From contig JACKQL020000055.1 in NCBI GenBank assembly GCA_018296165.2, positions 272,739 through 336,738 of the forward strand: a stretch of DNA of 64,000 nt, read 5' to 3'. This document shows, piece by piece, positions 32,358 to 45,111 of this stretch (the stretch's first letter is position 1; each line of letters begins with the position of its first letter). The translations under genes and the position numbers were made by a program. The DNA comes from Termitomyces sp. T153. Taxonomy: Eukaryota > Basidiomycota > Agaricomycetes > Agaricales > Lyophyllaceae. The notes below the pieces were generated by a model. It worked only from the letters and a program-made list of their open reading frames with translations, did not search any database and was not told the origin of the DNA.

Positions 32358-34066
32358 TCAATAGGAAACTAACCTTCAATTAGATGTGCAAAAAATTGGC
32401 ACAGAAAGCCAAGGTAGCCACAATGGTATCACAGATTCTGGCCAACACGATAAGAGGCATGAACTAGGTACAACTCCACCTAATGTACAGGGCGTGCGTG
32501 GTACCAATTATGACATATATGAGCCGAATATGGTGGATGGGCAAGAAAATACATGTGGACAGACTGACTAAAGTACAGAACAACTCACTAAGACATATGG
32601 TGGGTGCATTTAAGACCACACTGATCAAGACACTGAAAGTCGACATGGCAATACCACCCCTAGACATAACAATCGGAGTGAAGGCTATGCCAACAGAATG
32701 CATCAGTTGGAAGGCACGAATCCAATCATCACGCAAATGCCAGGAGAATGGAGACAACGGGAACAGGCTAACAATACTCTACCACTACCTTCCAGAAGAA
32801 CAACAAGGAAGAAAACCCACCAAAAGCTGAACCAACTTGAGAGGATAACACGGATGACATACAGACCAACAGAAGGGGAAAGTATCGATCCATCTATTTC
32901 ACCCTCATGGCTGAAAACAGCAGAGAGATTCGGACACAGACCAGCAATTACAGGGGTGCTGAGGGGGGCCAAAAAGGAGGAAGCAAATAGACACAACGAG
33001 AGACTACAAGGACTAGAGAGGGACGGGCACGCACTATAGTAGACTCAGATGGATCGATGCACGAAAAGGGCCCGAATGATGCCAGAACAGTTGGCTGAGG
33101 CATGGTGAGTTACCATGAGGAACAAGAAATATTTGCAGAAAGAGGTGGTCTAGGAGGAAATGCAGAAGTATATGATGCGGAACTGACAGGAATAGCTAGG
33201 ACAGCCAGGACAGCTGCAAGGTATACCAGAATGGAAATCAGATGAGGCACATACACATCTTCGCAGATAACACGGCGGCAGTGACAGTGTCATATGGGCA
33301 GAAGCCAAAGCAGGGACAATCAAACATGGTAAAGATCACTCATACCATAGACAGATTCTTGGAAGAGAAGGACGACAGATTGATAAGCATCAAATGGTGC
33401 CCGGGCCACGAGGACATCAAAGGAAATGAAAGAACGAATGAAGAAGCTAAAGAAGGGACGAAATTATGGCCGCCGGACCACGCAATGTAAACGAACGCTA
33501 AGAGGAAGGCAAACGAGAGAGCCTTGGGTTACTGGGTCAAGGACTGGAAAAAGGCACCCCGAACTGGAAGTTTTGCAATTGCAAACAACCTACCTCCGAG
33601 ATGGAAACCAAGGGAACACGTCGTCCACACACCGAGAGAAGTCTTCGCCAGACTTACACAGCGCAGAACGAAACACACTTTTATTGGTGAGTATTATGCT
33701 AAGTTCATACCTGATGAAAGTATAGGGTGCACGTGTGGAGAACGATATCAAACCAGGGAACACATTATACAGAGGTGTCCAAAGTACGAGGAAACACTGG
33801 GGAAGACTGAGAGAGGTGAACGAACAATTAGAGATGGGGATACCGCTGGGCACGGAAGGCGGACTCGAAGTGAGAGCGAAGTTTCTGGAGAAATCCGGTG
33901 CGTTCATGAAGACAGGGAAATCGTGAGAACAGCGCAGAGGACCTACGGCAGAAGACGAAGAGAACGCATATATCAGGCCAAACAACTAAACAACCGGAAG
34001 TCAAAGGGGCCTAACGTTATGAAAACGGCTGTAACACTCAACTCCCAATCATTCACGACGTGACCG
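32358..34066 (+). pseudogene. LINE C-terminal part: thumb, RNase H, CCHC-like end
   Basis: KLAQKAKVATM and MYRACVVPIMTY are typical of the region behind the RT of fungal LINEs. An RNase H domain follows (AELTGIARTA near 33180, then DNTAAVT and IKWCPGHEDIKGNE at 33260-33420). The end contains CTCGERYQTREHIIQRC, a C-x-C...H...C zinc finger of the type found at LINE ORF2 ends. Frameshifts occur near 32830, 33240 and 33480. From about 32490 on the DNA has normal CpG content, unlike the part before. Confidence 0.8.
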
Positions 34067-34252
34067 TGCCACACACCCGCCATACGAAATTCTGCGACAC
34101 GAGTTCTAATAACAGATACATTACGAATACCAATACGATACATTGACGACCAGCACTTACTATTGGAGTAGAGTCAGTACTCTTCCCCGCCTTTTAGCCC
34201 TGTATAGTGGCTTTCCGGCTGTATAAACAGAGTTCATTCATTCATTCCAAAT
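34067..34252 (+). repeat. LINE 3' UTR and TTCA-repeat tail
   Basis: The untranslated end closes with GTTCATTCATTCATTCC, a short tandem repeat typical of LINE 3' termini that do not end in poly-A. Unique sequence follows. Confidence 0.6.
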
Positions 34253-34591
34253 AAGGTTGTTAGACATCGACCCTCCACTCTACCTCATGTTTCAACAGGA
34301 CATCTGTCAAGATCCTTCAAAATAACTTTCATTGATGGGATCGAGTTAGACAAATCCACCGTAGGGTCACACTTAGAGCTTCTCGATGCATGATGGATGT
34401 CAGGGTGCCACTCAAGGGGGGGTCTAGACGCACACCACGCCACTTCACCACGCGTCCTCACTTTCTAGATCTCGGAACTTGCTGGAGTTTCCCGGCAAGA
34501 GCACAGGTTTTTTCCTCCATTGGAAATGATGAACTGCATACCTTCCTTTAAATTCAGGGCTTGCAACAGACTCAAAGTACATAATCGAAAG

Positions 34592-35830
34592 ATGAGTTAC
34601 GACTCAGGATCCGTCTTCATTCTCCCTGATCCTCTCGCGGAATGGCCCTGGAAGCGCAATATTAGTCCACACTATCTTCAGACCCAAGCAGAATCGTCAG
34701 CATGGATCCGAAGTTTCAATGGACTTCCACCCCATGTGCAACGAGCACTTCACCTCGGTGAATTTGGTGAGTCTCGCCTGTCTGTTTGCTAGACAGTGGC
34801 TTAGATTGTTTCACTATATAGAGTTGCTTGCTTCTCTCGCATACTCTCTGGAGAGTAAAGGTATGCTCATGAAGTTTTGCTAGCTATCATTATCAATTAC
34901 ATATGCATTGGCATGCAGATGTCATTCGCGCGGGTTGTGATTATATCATTCTGTTTGCGCTATTTGATGAGTACAGTGATGTTATGACGCCTCACGAGGT
35001 TCGACAACTGGCCATGATGGTCATGGATGCTTTGCAGAATCCTGACAAGGCCAGACCAGCTGGAGAGTGTGTCCTTGGAGAGATTGCTCGCCAGTAAGGC
35101 CTGAACCTATGATGACTCTCGAGATTGATCATTGTGGCCTAGATTCTGGCAGTCGTCATTGAAGTTTGCATCCGAGGGTGCACGCCGTCGATTCATCAAG
35201 GGATTCGACGAATACACTACCAAAGTTGTTGAAGAAGCTCAGGATCGTGTTCAAGATCTCATAAGGAATATTGATGATTATATTCTTTTCCGCCGTTCAG
35301 CAGTCGGGATGAAGGCGACATACGTGTTTATTGAATTCTCACTCGATCTTCCAGATGAATCCTTCGAACACCCTATTATTCAGAGACTTACCGATACTTC
35401 CAGTGATCTGATCTGGCTCATAAATGTAAGCTTGTTTTTTCTCGGCCACCGATGTTTCATTTTGAACTTCGACCAGGATATGTATTCCTATAACGTTGAA
35501 CAAGCCCGCGGCGAAAATCATAACATCGTCGCGAGTCTCATGCACCACAAAAATATTGGTGTGAATGAAGCGATGGAATGGGTCGGCGACTACTGCTCAA
35601 AGCTTACGCGCAATTTCTTGAACGACCTGCGTGATGTGCCATCTTTTGGCGAAGAACTTGATGGTCAAGTACAACACTACTTGAATGGTTTAGCTTACTG
35701 TGTCAGGGGAAATGATTCTTGGAGCTTCGAGACTCGGAGGTACTTTGTAGAAGGTGGATTGGATATTCAGAAGACTAGGAGAGTTGTCCTCCTTCCACGG
35801 CTAGTATTTTCCACGAGCGAAATGTTCTGA
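34592..35830 (+). CDS. Sesquiterpene synthase (class I terpene cyclase)
   Basis: Five exons: 34592-34766, 34822-34860, 34919-35093, 35143-35425, 35477-35830. Introns are 49-58 bp, all GT...AG with consistent phases, giving 341 residues, the normal length of basidiomycete sesquiterpene synthases. Metal-binding motifs: DEYSD (residues 88-92) and the NSE motif NDMYSYNVE (224-232), the latter formed only after splicing of intron 4. The C-terminal RRY (311-313) binds diphosphate in the family. The N-terminus has LPDPLAEWPW, typical of the group. The ATG chosen is the one 9 codons before FILPDP; an upstream in-frame ATG at 34520 is less likely. Expected reaction: ionisation and cyclisation of farnesyl diphosphate in the cytosol. 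The product cannot be told; a 1,11-cyclising (protoilludene-like) enzyme is possible. No P450 or other pathway gene lies nearby. Mobile DNA flanks it on both sides. Confidence 0.95.
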
Positions 35831-36600
35831 TACTCATTAATTCCTCAGAAGGAACCTTCAGATCAATGAGGACGTGCTTGATGGGTGAGTAACCACTTCT
35901 TCAACAGCACAAACACGCTGACTCCAACTGCCTAGGGTTTTGTGACTCTCAAAAACCCATTTCATTATCTCGTGATAGCATGACCAAATGCTGTATCGAC
36001 CTTGAAGTAGGTTTTTGTCCCTCACTTCGACAATGAGTCACTCGATTCAAGTGGTTTCAACACCACAATGACTAGACAACAAGACGAACCCTAAGCCGTA
36101 GGTACTCATCCTCTTTCTTTCTCTTTATACCTCTCCCGACACGTATGAATACGCCTCCAGTACCTATCTTATCCCTAAGGCCTAACCCCGGTGAGAACTG
36201 GATCTGCAGCCAGCTGAAAATATCTGAGTCAGTCCAGATATGTCTGGCTCAGATTTTGTATATAAATACAGAAATATTTTTGAAGTCATCCGAGGCTGGA
36301 TGAAGGGTTCTGACACCATCCGAATAGTTTATCCTGTTGTAGCCTAGATGTTCCAAAATGTTATGAGCTGTTCTGAAATATAACAATCATTCATTGCTAA
36401 TAAAACTCTGCGTACAATCCGATGCCGTCTGAAATTATCTGAAGACTACTGAGGCTGTTGTTGCGACCGGCACAGTCAAAGTAAACCGGCATGTCTAACA
36501 TATCACGGAACGGGACACCACTGAGGATACTTTCCGCCACATCTTTGCATCATATGACATATAGCTTACTGAGAACGGATTATTTATAATACCATTATGA
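35831..36600. other. Intergenic DNA downstream of the terpene synthase
   Basis: CpG-normal sequence with no open frame, RNA gene or repeat that I can support. Confidence 0.5.
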
Positions 36601-37600
36601 CGAATTACTTAGACATTTATCCGCCTTCATGTTGATGCGAAATCAAAGTTTGACAGTGGCGCAAGGTTTACAAAACTTGGCCAAACGTGTCGGGCTTAGA
36701 CTTTGCGAGAGTTCGGGGTTCTTTGTCACTAGTTCTCACTGTACATGTAGACCAGATAATAGATTTATTGATTTTATTTACTTAGTTCAAGATGGTTCTC
36801 AAAACAAGCAAAGGGACACAAATAGTATATTAACTAATGATCCCGAAGTAAGTAGAGCTCATGAGCCTAAGAAATCCACTCCCTGGGGACTTCTGAGCCA
36901 TGGCAAATACTTCCTTGCTTGACTGCTCGCTTTCCCTTCCTTTTTATACTGCTTCTAACATGCACGGACCTTTGCAATGGCATGATTATTTGTTGTCATC
37001 TGGTAGCATAGTCAGCCAATGGTTGGTCTGGGCATTGGAGTTCCACATGGGCAGGGCTTGGCAACTGTAGTGTGTCCTTTTTCCTTTTCTTCCTCTCCCT
37101 CTTGTTCCCTCTTTCCACCACGTAGTCTCCCCTTCTTCAAGGGTGGCAAGGCTCATTGCTATGGCAAGCCAGTAAGGCAGTTGCTTGAATGCTCCTTACT
37201 GGACCAGGTGTCAGCCTGTGGCAAGCTCGGGCCAGCACCCAATCTTAGCATTGGTTATGGTTTTCCAATCATGCTGAGGTTCCTGGCAGCACTTGTTCCT
37301 GGCTGTAAACTGGCTTTTTGGTTGAGTCTTTCATTGTTTTTGTGTTATAGGAGGGATAATTTATGAGGTACATCCACATCTACAGTTTTTGACATTGTTA
37401 TCAGCTTACAGTTTTCAGCCTTTTGTATAATATATCATATTTTATTATAATATGCTGCTTTTTCAGACTCATATGTTCCCTCTGGTTTTGTTGTTTTGAG
37501 ACTGTCATATCAATGTATGTATATAAAGGGTTGTGACAAGGACATATAGTCCTTGTATGCAACAACTCGAATACATCAATCTATCCTCACTCACACTTAG
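36601..37600 (-). other. Probable LTR remnant
   Basis: No coding region. TATA-like boxes occur in both directions (complement of TATAAAAAGG near 36935; TATATAAAGGG near 37512). A short stretch near 37405 (CTTACAGTTTTCAGCC) is the complement of one near the start of insertion E, suggesting a related LTR. A solo LTR is inserted at its right end. The borders are not resolved. Confidence 0.35.
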
Positions 37601-38718
37601 TGTCAGGTTCTGCTGACCACGGGGGCTCAGCTACACTGGGCAAGTCCTTACTAGGCAGATGTGATTCCCTGCACTGACAACTGGGCATTCAGAGGTGTTC
37701 CAAACACTGGGGACTTGCGAGGATAGTTAGTGGGAATTGATCCGAGCAAGTCCGGGGAGGTCCGGAGGAGTAGAGGATGAGTTGCGGGGAAGGGGGACGG
37801 GCTTGGTGGGGTTCAGGCATAAGTCCGTATGTGAGTATTGCAGGTGTGGAGGAGGTGAAGGCTATGTGAATGACAGGAGCAGAGCCGGAGTTCTGATGGG
37901 GGATCAACAGGGATTGATAGGGTTTGGAGCCAAGCATGTAACGGGGTCCAGAGTTGGTGAAAGAGTGCCAGAGGTTTGTAATTGTAATCATGGAATTTGT
38001 GGGGGCATTATGGCTGAGAGGACTTGAACACAATAGGCAGAATCAAATGAGATGAGACAGAGTCGAACAAAATGAGACGGAGACAAGACAAGAACAAGAA
38101 TAGATTCAGGCAGAGACATGGAACAATAACAAAATGATAATGGAATAGAGACAAGATAAGACCAGGAGACTGAGAATAAGGAAAACGAGACACGGAACAC
38201 AAAACATGAGAAGAAACAATCAGAAACACATCAGGTAAGGCAGGTAAGTAATCTCAAGACTAGAGTACAAAGAGCTACTCTACATCTTATATACTGACTA
38301 CTGAAGAGCTCCGGGAATGTTGGCTGTGGTGGCGGGGCTTGGCAGAGCTCAATGGAGTTGGTGGGTGTCGGTTATGACCAGAGGGTGGGCCACATTGATA
38401 TGTTGATGGGATCAATTGTTGACACAGTCTGTTCCGAGGTTGTTGTGATATTCCAGGGTAAGTCAGAGGAGCTAGGGTGTTGAGTCGATGATGTGTAACA
38501 GGGTCAGGCATGGCGGGGGAGTGGTCCCAGGGGCTCAGGAGATCCAGGGGGAAGCGTCGGCAGCTGCGGGGAAGATGTCGGAGTTGGCCAGGGGGCCGTC
38601 GGAGTTAGCCAGAGTGGGTGCAGAGTGCTGGGGAAGTTTGACAGAGCATCGGGGGAGGTTCTGGGGGGACAGGGGTTTGTTGGGCAATGTACGGGGGTCC
38701 AGGGAACGGGTCGTGACA
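37601..38718 (-). repeat. Solo LTR, A family (1118 bp)
   Basis: Reverse orientation, TGTCAGGTTCTGC...GGGTCGTGACA, with a perfect 5-bp target duplication CTTAG (37596-37600 and 38719-38723). It retains CpG, so it is among the younger insertions here. Confidence 0.93.
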
Positions 38719-38723
38719 CTTAG

Positions 38724-40800
38724 CTGATCTTGTTAGTTTTTATGCTCTCAGTTACTCCAACAGCTGCTACTCAGACATATAATACACACTAATCACAGCA
38801 CAAAGAAAATCACCAAGTCATAAATGTAAAACAAGGCATGAATGTACTTTGAATTTATTGATATGTGGACAATGTTAAGCAGTCTTTTTGGCCTTCATTT
38901 GTTTTTTGAATAATCCAACATATTTCTAGAAACAAGATGTATCAGTGTCTCAACAAGATAAATAAAATCTACCTTTTTTGTCTTGGAATTACAGGCCTTC
39001 CATACAGCTGCAAACTCCCCTTCAGTTGCACTTGGGTGCTCCACAAGATAGTCAATTATGTAGAGATCCCTGTCAGAAAGATTGCATAATGCAAGTATAT
39101 TTTGGTTCATAATGATGTACCAAGCTGTTGTTACTCCATCTTTTGATTGAAGTGACTTGCTGTCAGTGGGTTTTGTGAGAAGACTTAGTTCATTTGCAGT
39201 GGCAGATTCAGTAACCAAGTTAGGTGGTTGTGGGATAGAAAGTTTTTTTCCAATCAAATATTAGTAGTGAGCATTATAGTAGAGGTAATGAGCATTGTAG
39301 TAAAAGCATGGGATACAGTGGCATCAGAACTAGACAAAAGGATGTGTGCTGGAACCAAGGTGGAGCTGATGATGCCACTGATGGGGTGGAAAGTCAAGAA
39401 GTTGTGCTTGTTATGGGCATTGTGGCTATCATGGCCATCATGGCTGTTGTGGCTGTCATGGCTGTTGTGGTCATTGTGGGTGCTGCAGGTGTTGTGGTTG
39501 TTATGGGTGTTGCAGTCAATGTGGGCATCACAGCCATCAATGCTGTCACTTTGGATGTGGGTGTTGCAAAGTTAGGAGCTGCAACAGTTGCAGCTGTTGC
39601 AGCTGTCATGGCCATTGTGGGTCCATCCAATAGAGTAAATTGCATAGTTGAGATCAATTTAGTTTTTTTTGAAAAAGAGACAAAAACTCACAGTTGTCCT
39701 CACAGTTGTCCTCTATCTCAATAACTGGTGCTCCTTTGGGTAGCAAAGACATTTGCTTGTACTTTCTGTGCTTTGCATGGTCAGGTTCATTAGCATGGTG
39801 CTTGAGTGATGTATTGTCATCTATGAAGACAAAATAGTAGTTCAAAGTGAGAACATACCTGAAGTCAATGATTCCTCCTTCACAATAGTTCCCCACCAGT
39901 CTGCATATCTCACTGTTGCAAATTGTTCAACTTTCCAGTCACTATTGGCCAGTAAAAACTCCTCAAACTCTGCAAGAATGCTCTGGGTGAAGAATCTTTT
40001 AGTGCTAGCTGATCTCCATGTCATAGGATCCAAATTCTTCTGCTGGAGTTCTCACCACAACATCCATGCAAAGTCACTTATTTGTTTCAATTGTGTTTTT
40101 GAGGCCTTATTGTTGTGCTGATCAATGAGAAAGGCAAGTTTGTCAAGATGCTTCTCTTTTTTTTTTTTTTTTGATACCTCACTACCTTATTCTTCCAGGC
40201 ATCATCTTTCCACAATTTTGCATTTGGATACTTGGCTTGATTGGCAAAATTGTGTTGTTTCATGGCTGGCAGGTCAGCAGTTGTGCTAGGAGGATTATGG
40301 ATCTTGGATGGTGGTTGGAGCTTGCAGCATTGGCTAGCTTTGTGGTGAGATTATGGAAGTAAGCAAGCTCAGTTCTACAAGTTTATGTTTCATAAGCATA
40401 TATGCACATATAAATGAAGATATGCATACTCAACATGGTGTAGTTCATCTTTGGAATGCTTGAGATCCACTTGACATTGATTGTATGCAGTCAGGAGGTT
40501 AGGATAGGCATGATTATGCACATTTTTCAGCTTGGAAGAAGTAGTGTTGGCTACAGTGTCATATATCTAGAACCAGTAGTAGAGTAGTGGATAGTGAAAG
40601 AACAACTTACTTCATAGAAATTCAAACTGTCATTGCATCCTTGTGATGGCTATTAGTGAGCCCAGTCAGCATTTCCTGCAAACATCAATGCAATGTGAAC
40701 TTACATGATATTGGGAGTTCTGAGTCCAGGTAAAGTCATTAGGCATCAGTGAGAGATTCTGGATGATCTGGCTCAGTTTTGGTCATTTTCTCACTTGTAT
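38724..40800 (-). pseudogene. CpG-poor remnants of unrecognised ORFs
   Basis: Minus-strand frames at 38895-39257 (120 codons, with DRDLYIIDYLVEHP), 39654-39896 and 39842-40033 look like pieces of coding sequence but match no family I recognise. Position suggests they could belong to the decayed Plavaka transposon to the right. A 17-base T run lies at about 40154-40170. Confidence 0.35.
39403..39625. repeat. Low-complexity TGG/ATGGC tract
   Basis: Imperfect trinucleotide-like sequence (ATGGCTGTTGTGGCTGTC and variants). It gives Val/Ala/Met-rich reading on one strand and Thr/Ala/Met-rich on the other. It is simple-sequence DNA rather than a gene. Confidence 0.6.
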
Positions 40801-41194
40801 GGGTTTAAAATTCATTGACTTGTACCAGGCACTTGCTAGATACTCTACCATGTTGGTACTCATTTCAATACTTAAAATGTCCTTAGGTAGAAAATCAAAG
40901 TCTGATATTACATGAAAAAATAGAAAATTTGGCATAGACATGAAAATAAACATAGTGGCAGTGGTGGTTATTTTACAAAGAGTGGTGTTTCTAATACTCA
41001 CCCAATTGCACCTCTTCCAAGCTTGATTTCTCCACAACAAACCAGAGATCTTGAGGTTTATGAGGAAATTTAGGCAGTGGTTGCATGGACACTAGTCAAA
41101 CTATGTCTGATGCACAGATTTTCTACAAGTTATCTAAATTGCTTTTATGGCAAGCCCAAATGGTGTTGCATGGTATTGCCAAAAGTTGGGGATC

Positions 41195-42065
41195 TGAATC
41201 TGAGTAAACAGAGACTAGTGCCATATAACTAGTTCCTATGATTCAGACTTGCTGTCAGACTTGGACTTGCTCTTAGATTTGCTCTCAGACTTGCTTTTAG
41301 ACTCAGACTCAGACTCACTCTCACTACTCTTATCCATTGAGATTAATCTGAGTAAACAGAGACTAGTGCCATTGAACTAGTTCCTATGATTCAGACTTGC
41401 TGTCAGACTTGGACTTGCTCTTAGATTTGCTCTCAGACTTGCTTTTAGACTCAGACTCAGACTCACTCTCACTACTCTTATCCATTGAGATTAATCTGAG
41501 TAAACAGAGACTAGTGCCATTGAACTAGTTCCTATGATTCAGACTTGCTGTCAGACTTGGACTTGCTCTTAGATTTGCTCTCAGACTTGCTTTTAGACTC
41601 AGACTCAGACTCACTCTCACTACTCTTGTCCATTGAGATTAATCTGAGTAAACAGAGACTAGTGCCATATAACTAGTTCCTATGATTCAGACTTGCTGTC
41701 AGACTTGGACTTGCTCTTAGATTTGCTCTCAGACTTGCTTTTAGACTCAGACTCAGACTCACTCTCACTACTCTTATCCATTGAGATTAATCTGAGTAAA
41801 CAGAGACTAGTGCCATTGAACTAGTTCCTATGATTCAGACTTGCTGTCAGACTTGGACTTGCTCTTAGATTTGCTCTCAGACTTGCTTTTAGACTCAGAC
41901 TCAGACTCACTCTCACTACTCTTGTCCATTGAGATTAATCTGAGTAAACAGAGACTAGTGCCATATAACTAGTTCCTATGATTCAGACTTGCTGTCAGAC
42001 TTGGACTTGCTCTTAGATTTGCTCTCAGACTTGCTTTTAGACTCAGACTCAGACTCACTCTCACT
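41195..42065 (-). repeat. Minisatellite: about six 150-bp units
   Basis: The unit starts at ATCTGAGTAAACAGAGACTA and recurs about every 150 bp with very few changes (ATATAACTAG versus ATTGAACTAG; ATCCATTGAG versus GTCCATTGAG alternate between units). Each unit contains, on the minus strand, a whole 33-codon frame from ATG to TAG beginning MDKSSESESESESKSK and made almost only of Ser, Glu, Lys and Asp. It adjoins the Ser/Asp-rich tail of the Plavaka-like gene. Confidence 0.9.
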
Positions 42066-42069
42066 ACTC

Positions 42070-45000
42070 TCAGACTCACTGTATGACTTGCTATATGGCT
42101 TGCTTTTGGAATTACTGTCAGACTTGCTATCTGATTTGCTGTCTGATTCACTCTCAAAATCACTGTCAGACTTGCTTGCTTCAGAATCAGAGTTGGTGTC
42201 ATTGTTAGATCCAATATAAAAGTAAAATCAAACTTCAGCATATGTTGTTTGTCCATTGAGATTGATCTGAGTAAAACAAGTTTAGCCAGGACTCTATTCA
42301 AAAATGCAACTACAAACTTGCCTTGACATTATGGGTGATTTGATGTGTTTTTTTATACTTTTCATCATTGAATATACTCCTTGCAATTTGTCCATTTGGT
42401 TAATGAATGTGACCCCATCTTCTGATAGCAGTTTGGTTCTCAAATTTATTGGAAATAGCAGTGCTTTCTGCAATGTTCAACTTTTCAAGGTGCCTGGAAT
42501 GTTTATCTTGGCAATGCAGTAAGGTTGGCTGACCAATAGGAGGAGGTTTGACTGTTTTCAGATATTTCTGAGTCAGAACTTCAAGGACAGGACAAAGATA
42601 GACCATAGCATTGATTTGACATCAAAGTAATGCATGTTGAGACAAATTGGCATATGGATTTGAGAGTTGTTGAATTTCCTTGCCAAGACTTTCAATCATT
42701 TGTTCCATAGTAAACTGTGAGTAATATGCTCCAGGTCCAACTTGCACAGTTTTACTGGCACAATGATTTAGAGTTTGTATTGAGGGAGGGCAAACTTGAA
42801 GCTAATCAACATGCCACTTGTAGTAGATGTTCTTATATATTTGACAACCAGTAAATTTTTGTTGGACAAATATGCAAATAGCTGCCACAAGTTTGCAAAA
42901 AATTTCCAGTAGGAAGGTGGTAAAATAGTGTGGAAGAAAACAGGACCAAGTTCATAGATATATAAAAACCATTCTCTAGCCTTAACCACTTGAAATTTTT
43001 TCTGCAGGATTGCAAGGAGTATGATAAAATGAGGAGGGAAAATAGTGAGTTGTGGCTTCTATGAGCTTGCCATGTTCTATCCAAAGATCTCCAACAAGCA
43101 TGCCCATTTCCAACTAGCATCATTGGAATGCTTAAGTGTACCATGCCAAAGTGAAATCAGTAATTCAGGAATGTTGAGTGAAGGTAGATGCATAAGATCA
43201 AGAGGAAAACAATTTGGAACTGGTATTGACAGTCCTGGAACAAGACCACTGAAAATGCTAGGCTTGCTTAGTCCAGTAGCTTTTCAATTCCATTCATAAG
43301 TAGCTTGATCTTCAGATGTAACTAGTTGATGAATATTTTCTCTGTAAACATTGATATCAGGTATCTCAAGCTCTTGGATATTGATGTCTGTGTGATTGTA
43401 ATCTTACACAGTATAATCATTAGGCCTAGAGTGAGCAACAAAGTAGTGTCAACTATTGGGCATATGCCAACCTTTCATTCCACAAGCAAGTCTGCAGCCT
43501 TGTGCTCCATGGTGTCCAGCATGGTTATCCAGTTCAGTAATGCCAACTGCATCAGCTGTGGCTGAAGGGTAGATAATGCATGACATAATAATACTCTGTG
43601 TTTTTGCATCCCAGACTGCAAGGTCTTGATGATTATTTTTGCATTGTAAAGCAGCAAGATGATAGAAGGCCAAAAAGTATATGAGTCCATGATTTTGTGT
43701 TTGTTTGTGCCAGGAATAATATGAGATGGAAACCATTTCTTTTTTTTGAAGCATAGATCAGGTGAGTAATTTATAATCTTCCAGCCAGCAATCTGAGTGT
43801 CTGATTTTTTCTTTTCATCAAGCTGAACACCATCAATTGAAAATTAGACCATAGTGTCTTTGCTGGTAAGTTGAAGATTACTATAAAGAGCAATAAACTC
43901 ATTGCCATGGAGAATATCATCATAAATCATAGCACCATGATTTCCAACTTTTTGAATTTTGTTGATTAGCTGAGAAAATTTTTGGACCTTTTTATCAAGG
44001 TAGCACATTTCCTAAGCTCCTTTAACAGACCAACACAAAGTTTGAATTTGAGGTCCAGGAGCAAAAGTGCATGCTTGTTGTTGAAGCACTTTTTTACTAT
44101 GTCTTTCAAGCTGCTCAACATCATACCATGGCTCATGACAGATGCTGCAAGCATCAAGTTCAGCAAGAGGTCCAGTAAAAGCATGACAAGAATTGATGCA
44201 CTTATCATCCATAAGAGGAACAATGCCAGTAGCATTGACAAAAGCTGCTAGACTTTATGAGATGTGAGGATTTTGCTATCAGGATAACACTGGAGAATTC
44301 ACTAGAATTGGTTGTTGTGAAGATTTCAAGTGAAAGCTTGTCATCAGGATGAGTGATATCCACAGACCCTTCAATAGGATTCTGAAGGTTATGCAAAGTC
44401 TCTCTGTCAAGTTTATCATTGTTCAGTGTTGCTTTTCCAATCAAGTGGCTATATTGTTGAAAAATATGGAGACTTTCAATGTGAATGTCAGGCTGCTGTT
44501 TAGTCTCTCCTCTATAACATTGTCTTCAAGGTCTTGGACTTCAGAATCAGAGTCATGTCCCACTGCAAGTAATTCTACTCCAGTTACAGTAGTGTCTACA
44601 GGGCTGTCTCTGTACAGTTCCATTGTATTTGGATCTTATTGCTGGGGTGAATCTAAATGAGGTTGGTGCAGTTCAGCATCCTCCATCATCATTCCATATT
44701 CACTGGTCTATAATTAATATGAGATGTGCTATATGTGACATGAAAATGCTATTCACATACCAGGCATGCTTGCTTCCTTGATTCTGATTCTATTTCATCA
44801 CTGTCAGTATCCTGATCAGAATTGGCCAAGTGGCTAGATTCCTGTGTTTGATTTACAGTGCTCTGTTGATTATTGATGAAGTCATCATAGGAATATGTGT
44901 TGTGTGGCTGATGCCTGGGGCAGTCTCTATGCCTCCAAAAGGTGGTGAAATACACTTCAGCACTACAGCAGACATTGCAGTCACAAGATCTCTTAGGCAT

Positions 45001-45111
45001 GATGAGAAAGATGTGTTGAGGGAGACAAGGAGAGGTGGGAAACACATTGCACTCCACTGCCAGCATGCAATGATGATTGATAATCAAATTTAAGTTTGGT
45101 GTGTCTGGCAT
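42070..45111 (-). pseudogene. Plavaka-type (KDZ/CACTA-like) transposase, decayed
   Basis: The N-terminal block has MPKRSCDCNVCC followed by FWRHRDCPRH (start about 45000). CHEPWYDVEQL lies near 44140 and KKKKWFPSHIIPG near 43720. LDLMHL with PELLISLW is at about 43125-43205 (usually CFPLDLMHL..), and YIYELGPVFFHTILP near 42930. This order is that of Plavaka transposases, which are common in Agaricomycetes. Many stops and frame changes; CpG-poor. A Ser/Asp/Lys-rich tail (about 42070-42200) leads into the minisatellite. Terminal inverted repeats were not found. Confidence 0.75.

Noticed and set aside
32464..32996. Minus-strand frames of 97 codons opposite the LINE
   Set aside because: Shadows of the LINE coding sequence, which has recognisable motifs on the plus strand.
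37019..37366. A 115-codon frame with hydrophobic stretches
   Set aside because: It lies in what looks like LTR remnant DNA, with no homology or gene signals.
39308..39724. A Val/Ala-rich plus-strand frame of 138 codons
   Set aside because: It is low-complexity TGG/ATGGC sequence, open on both strands, with no family similarity.
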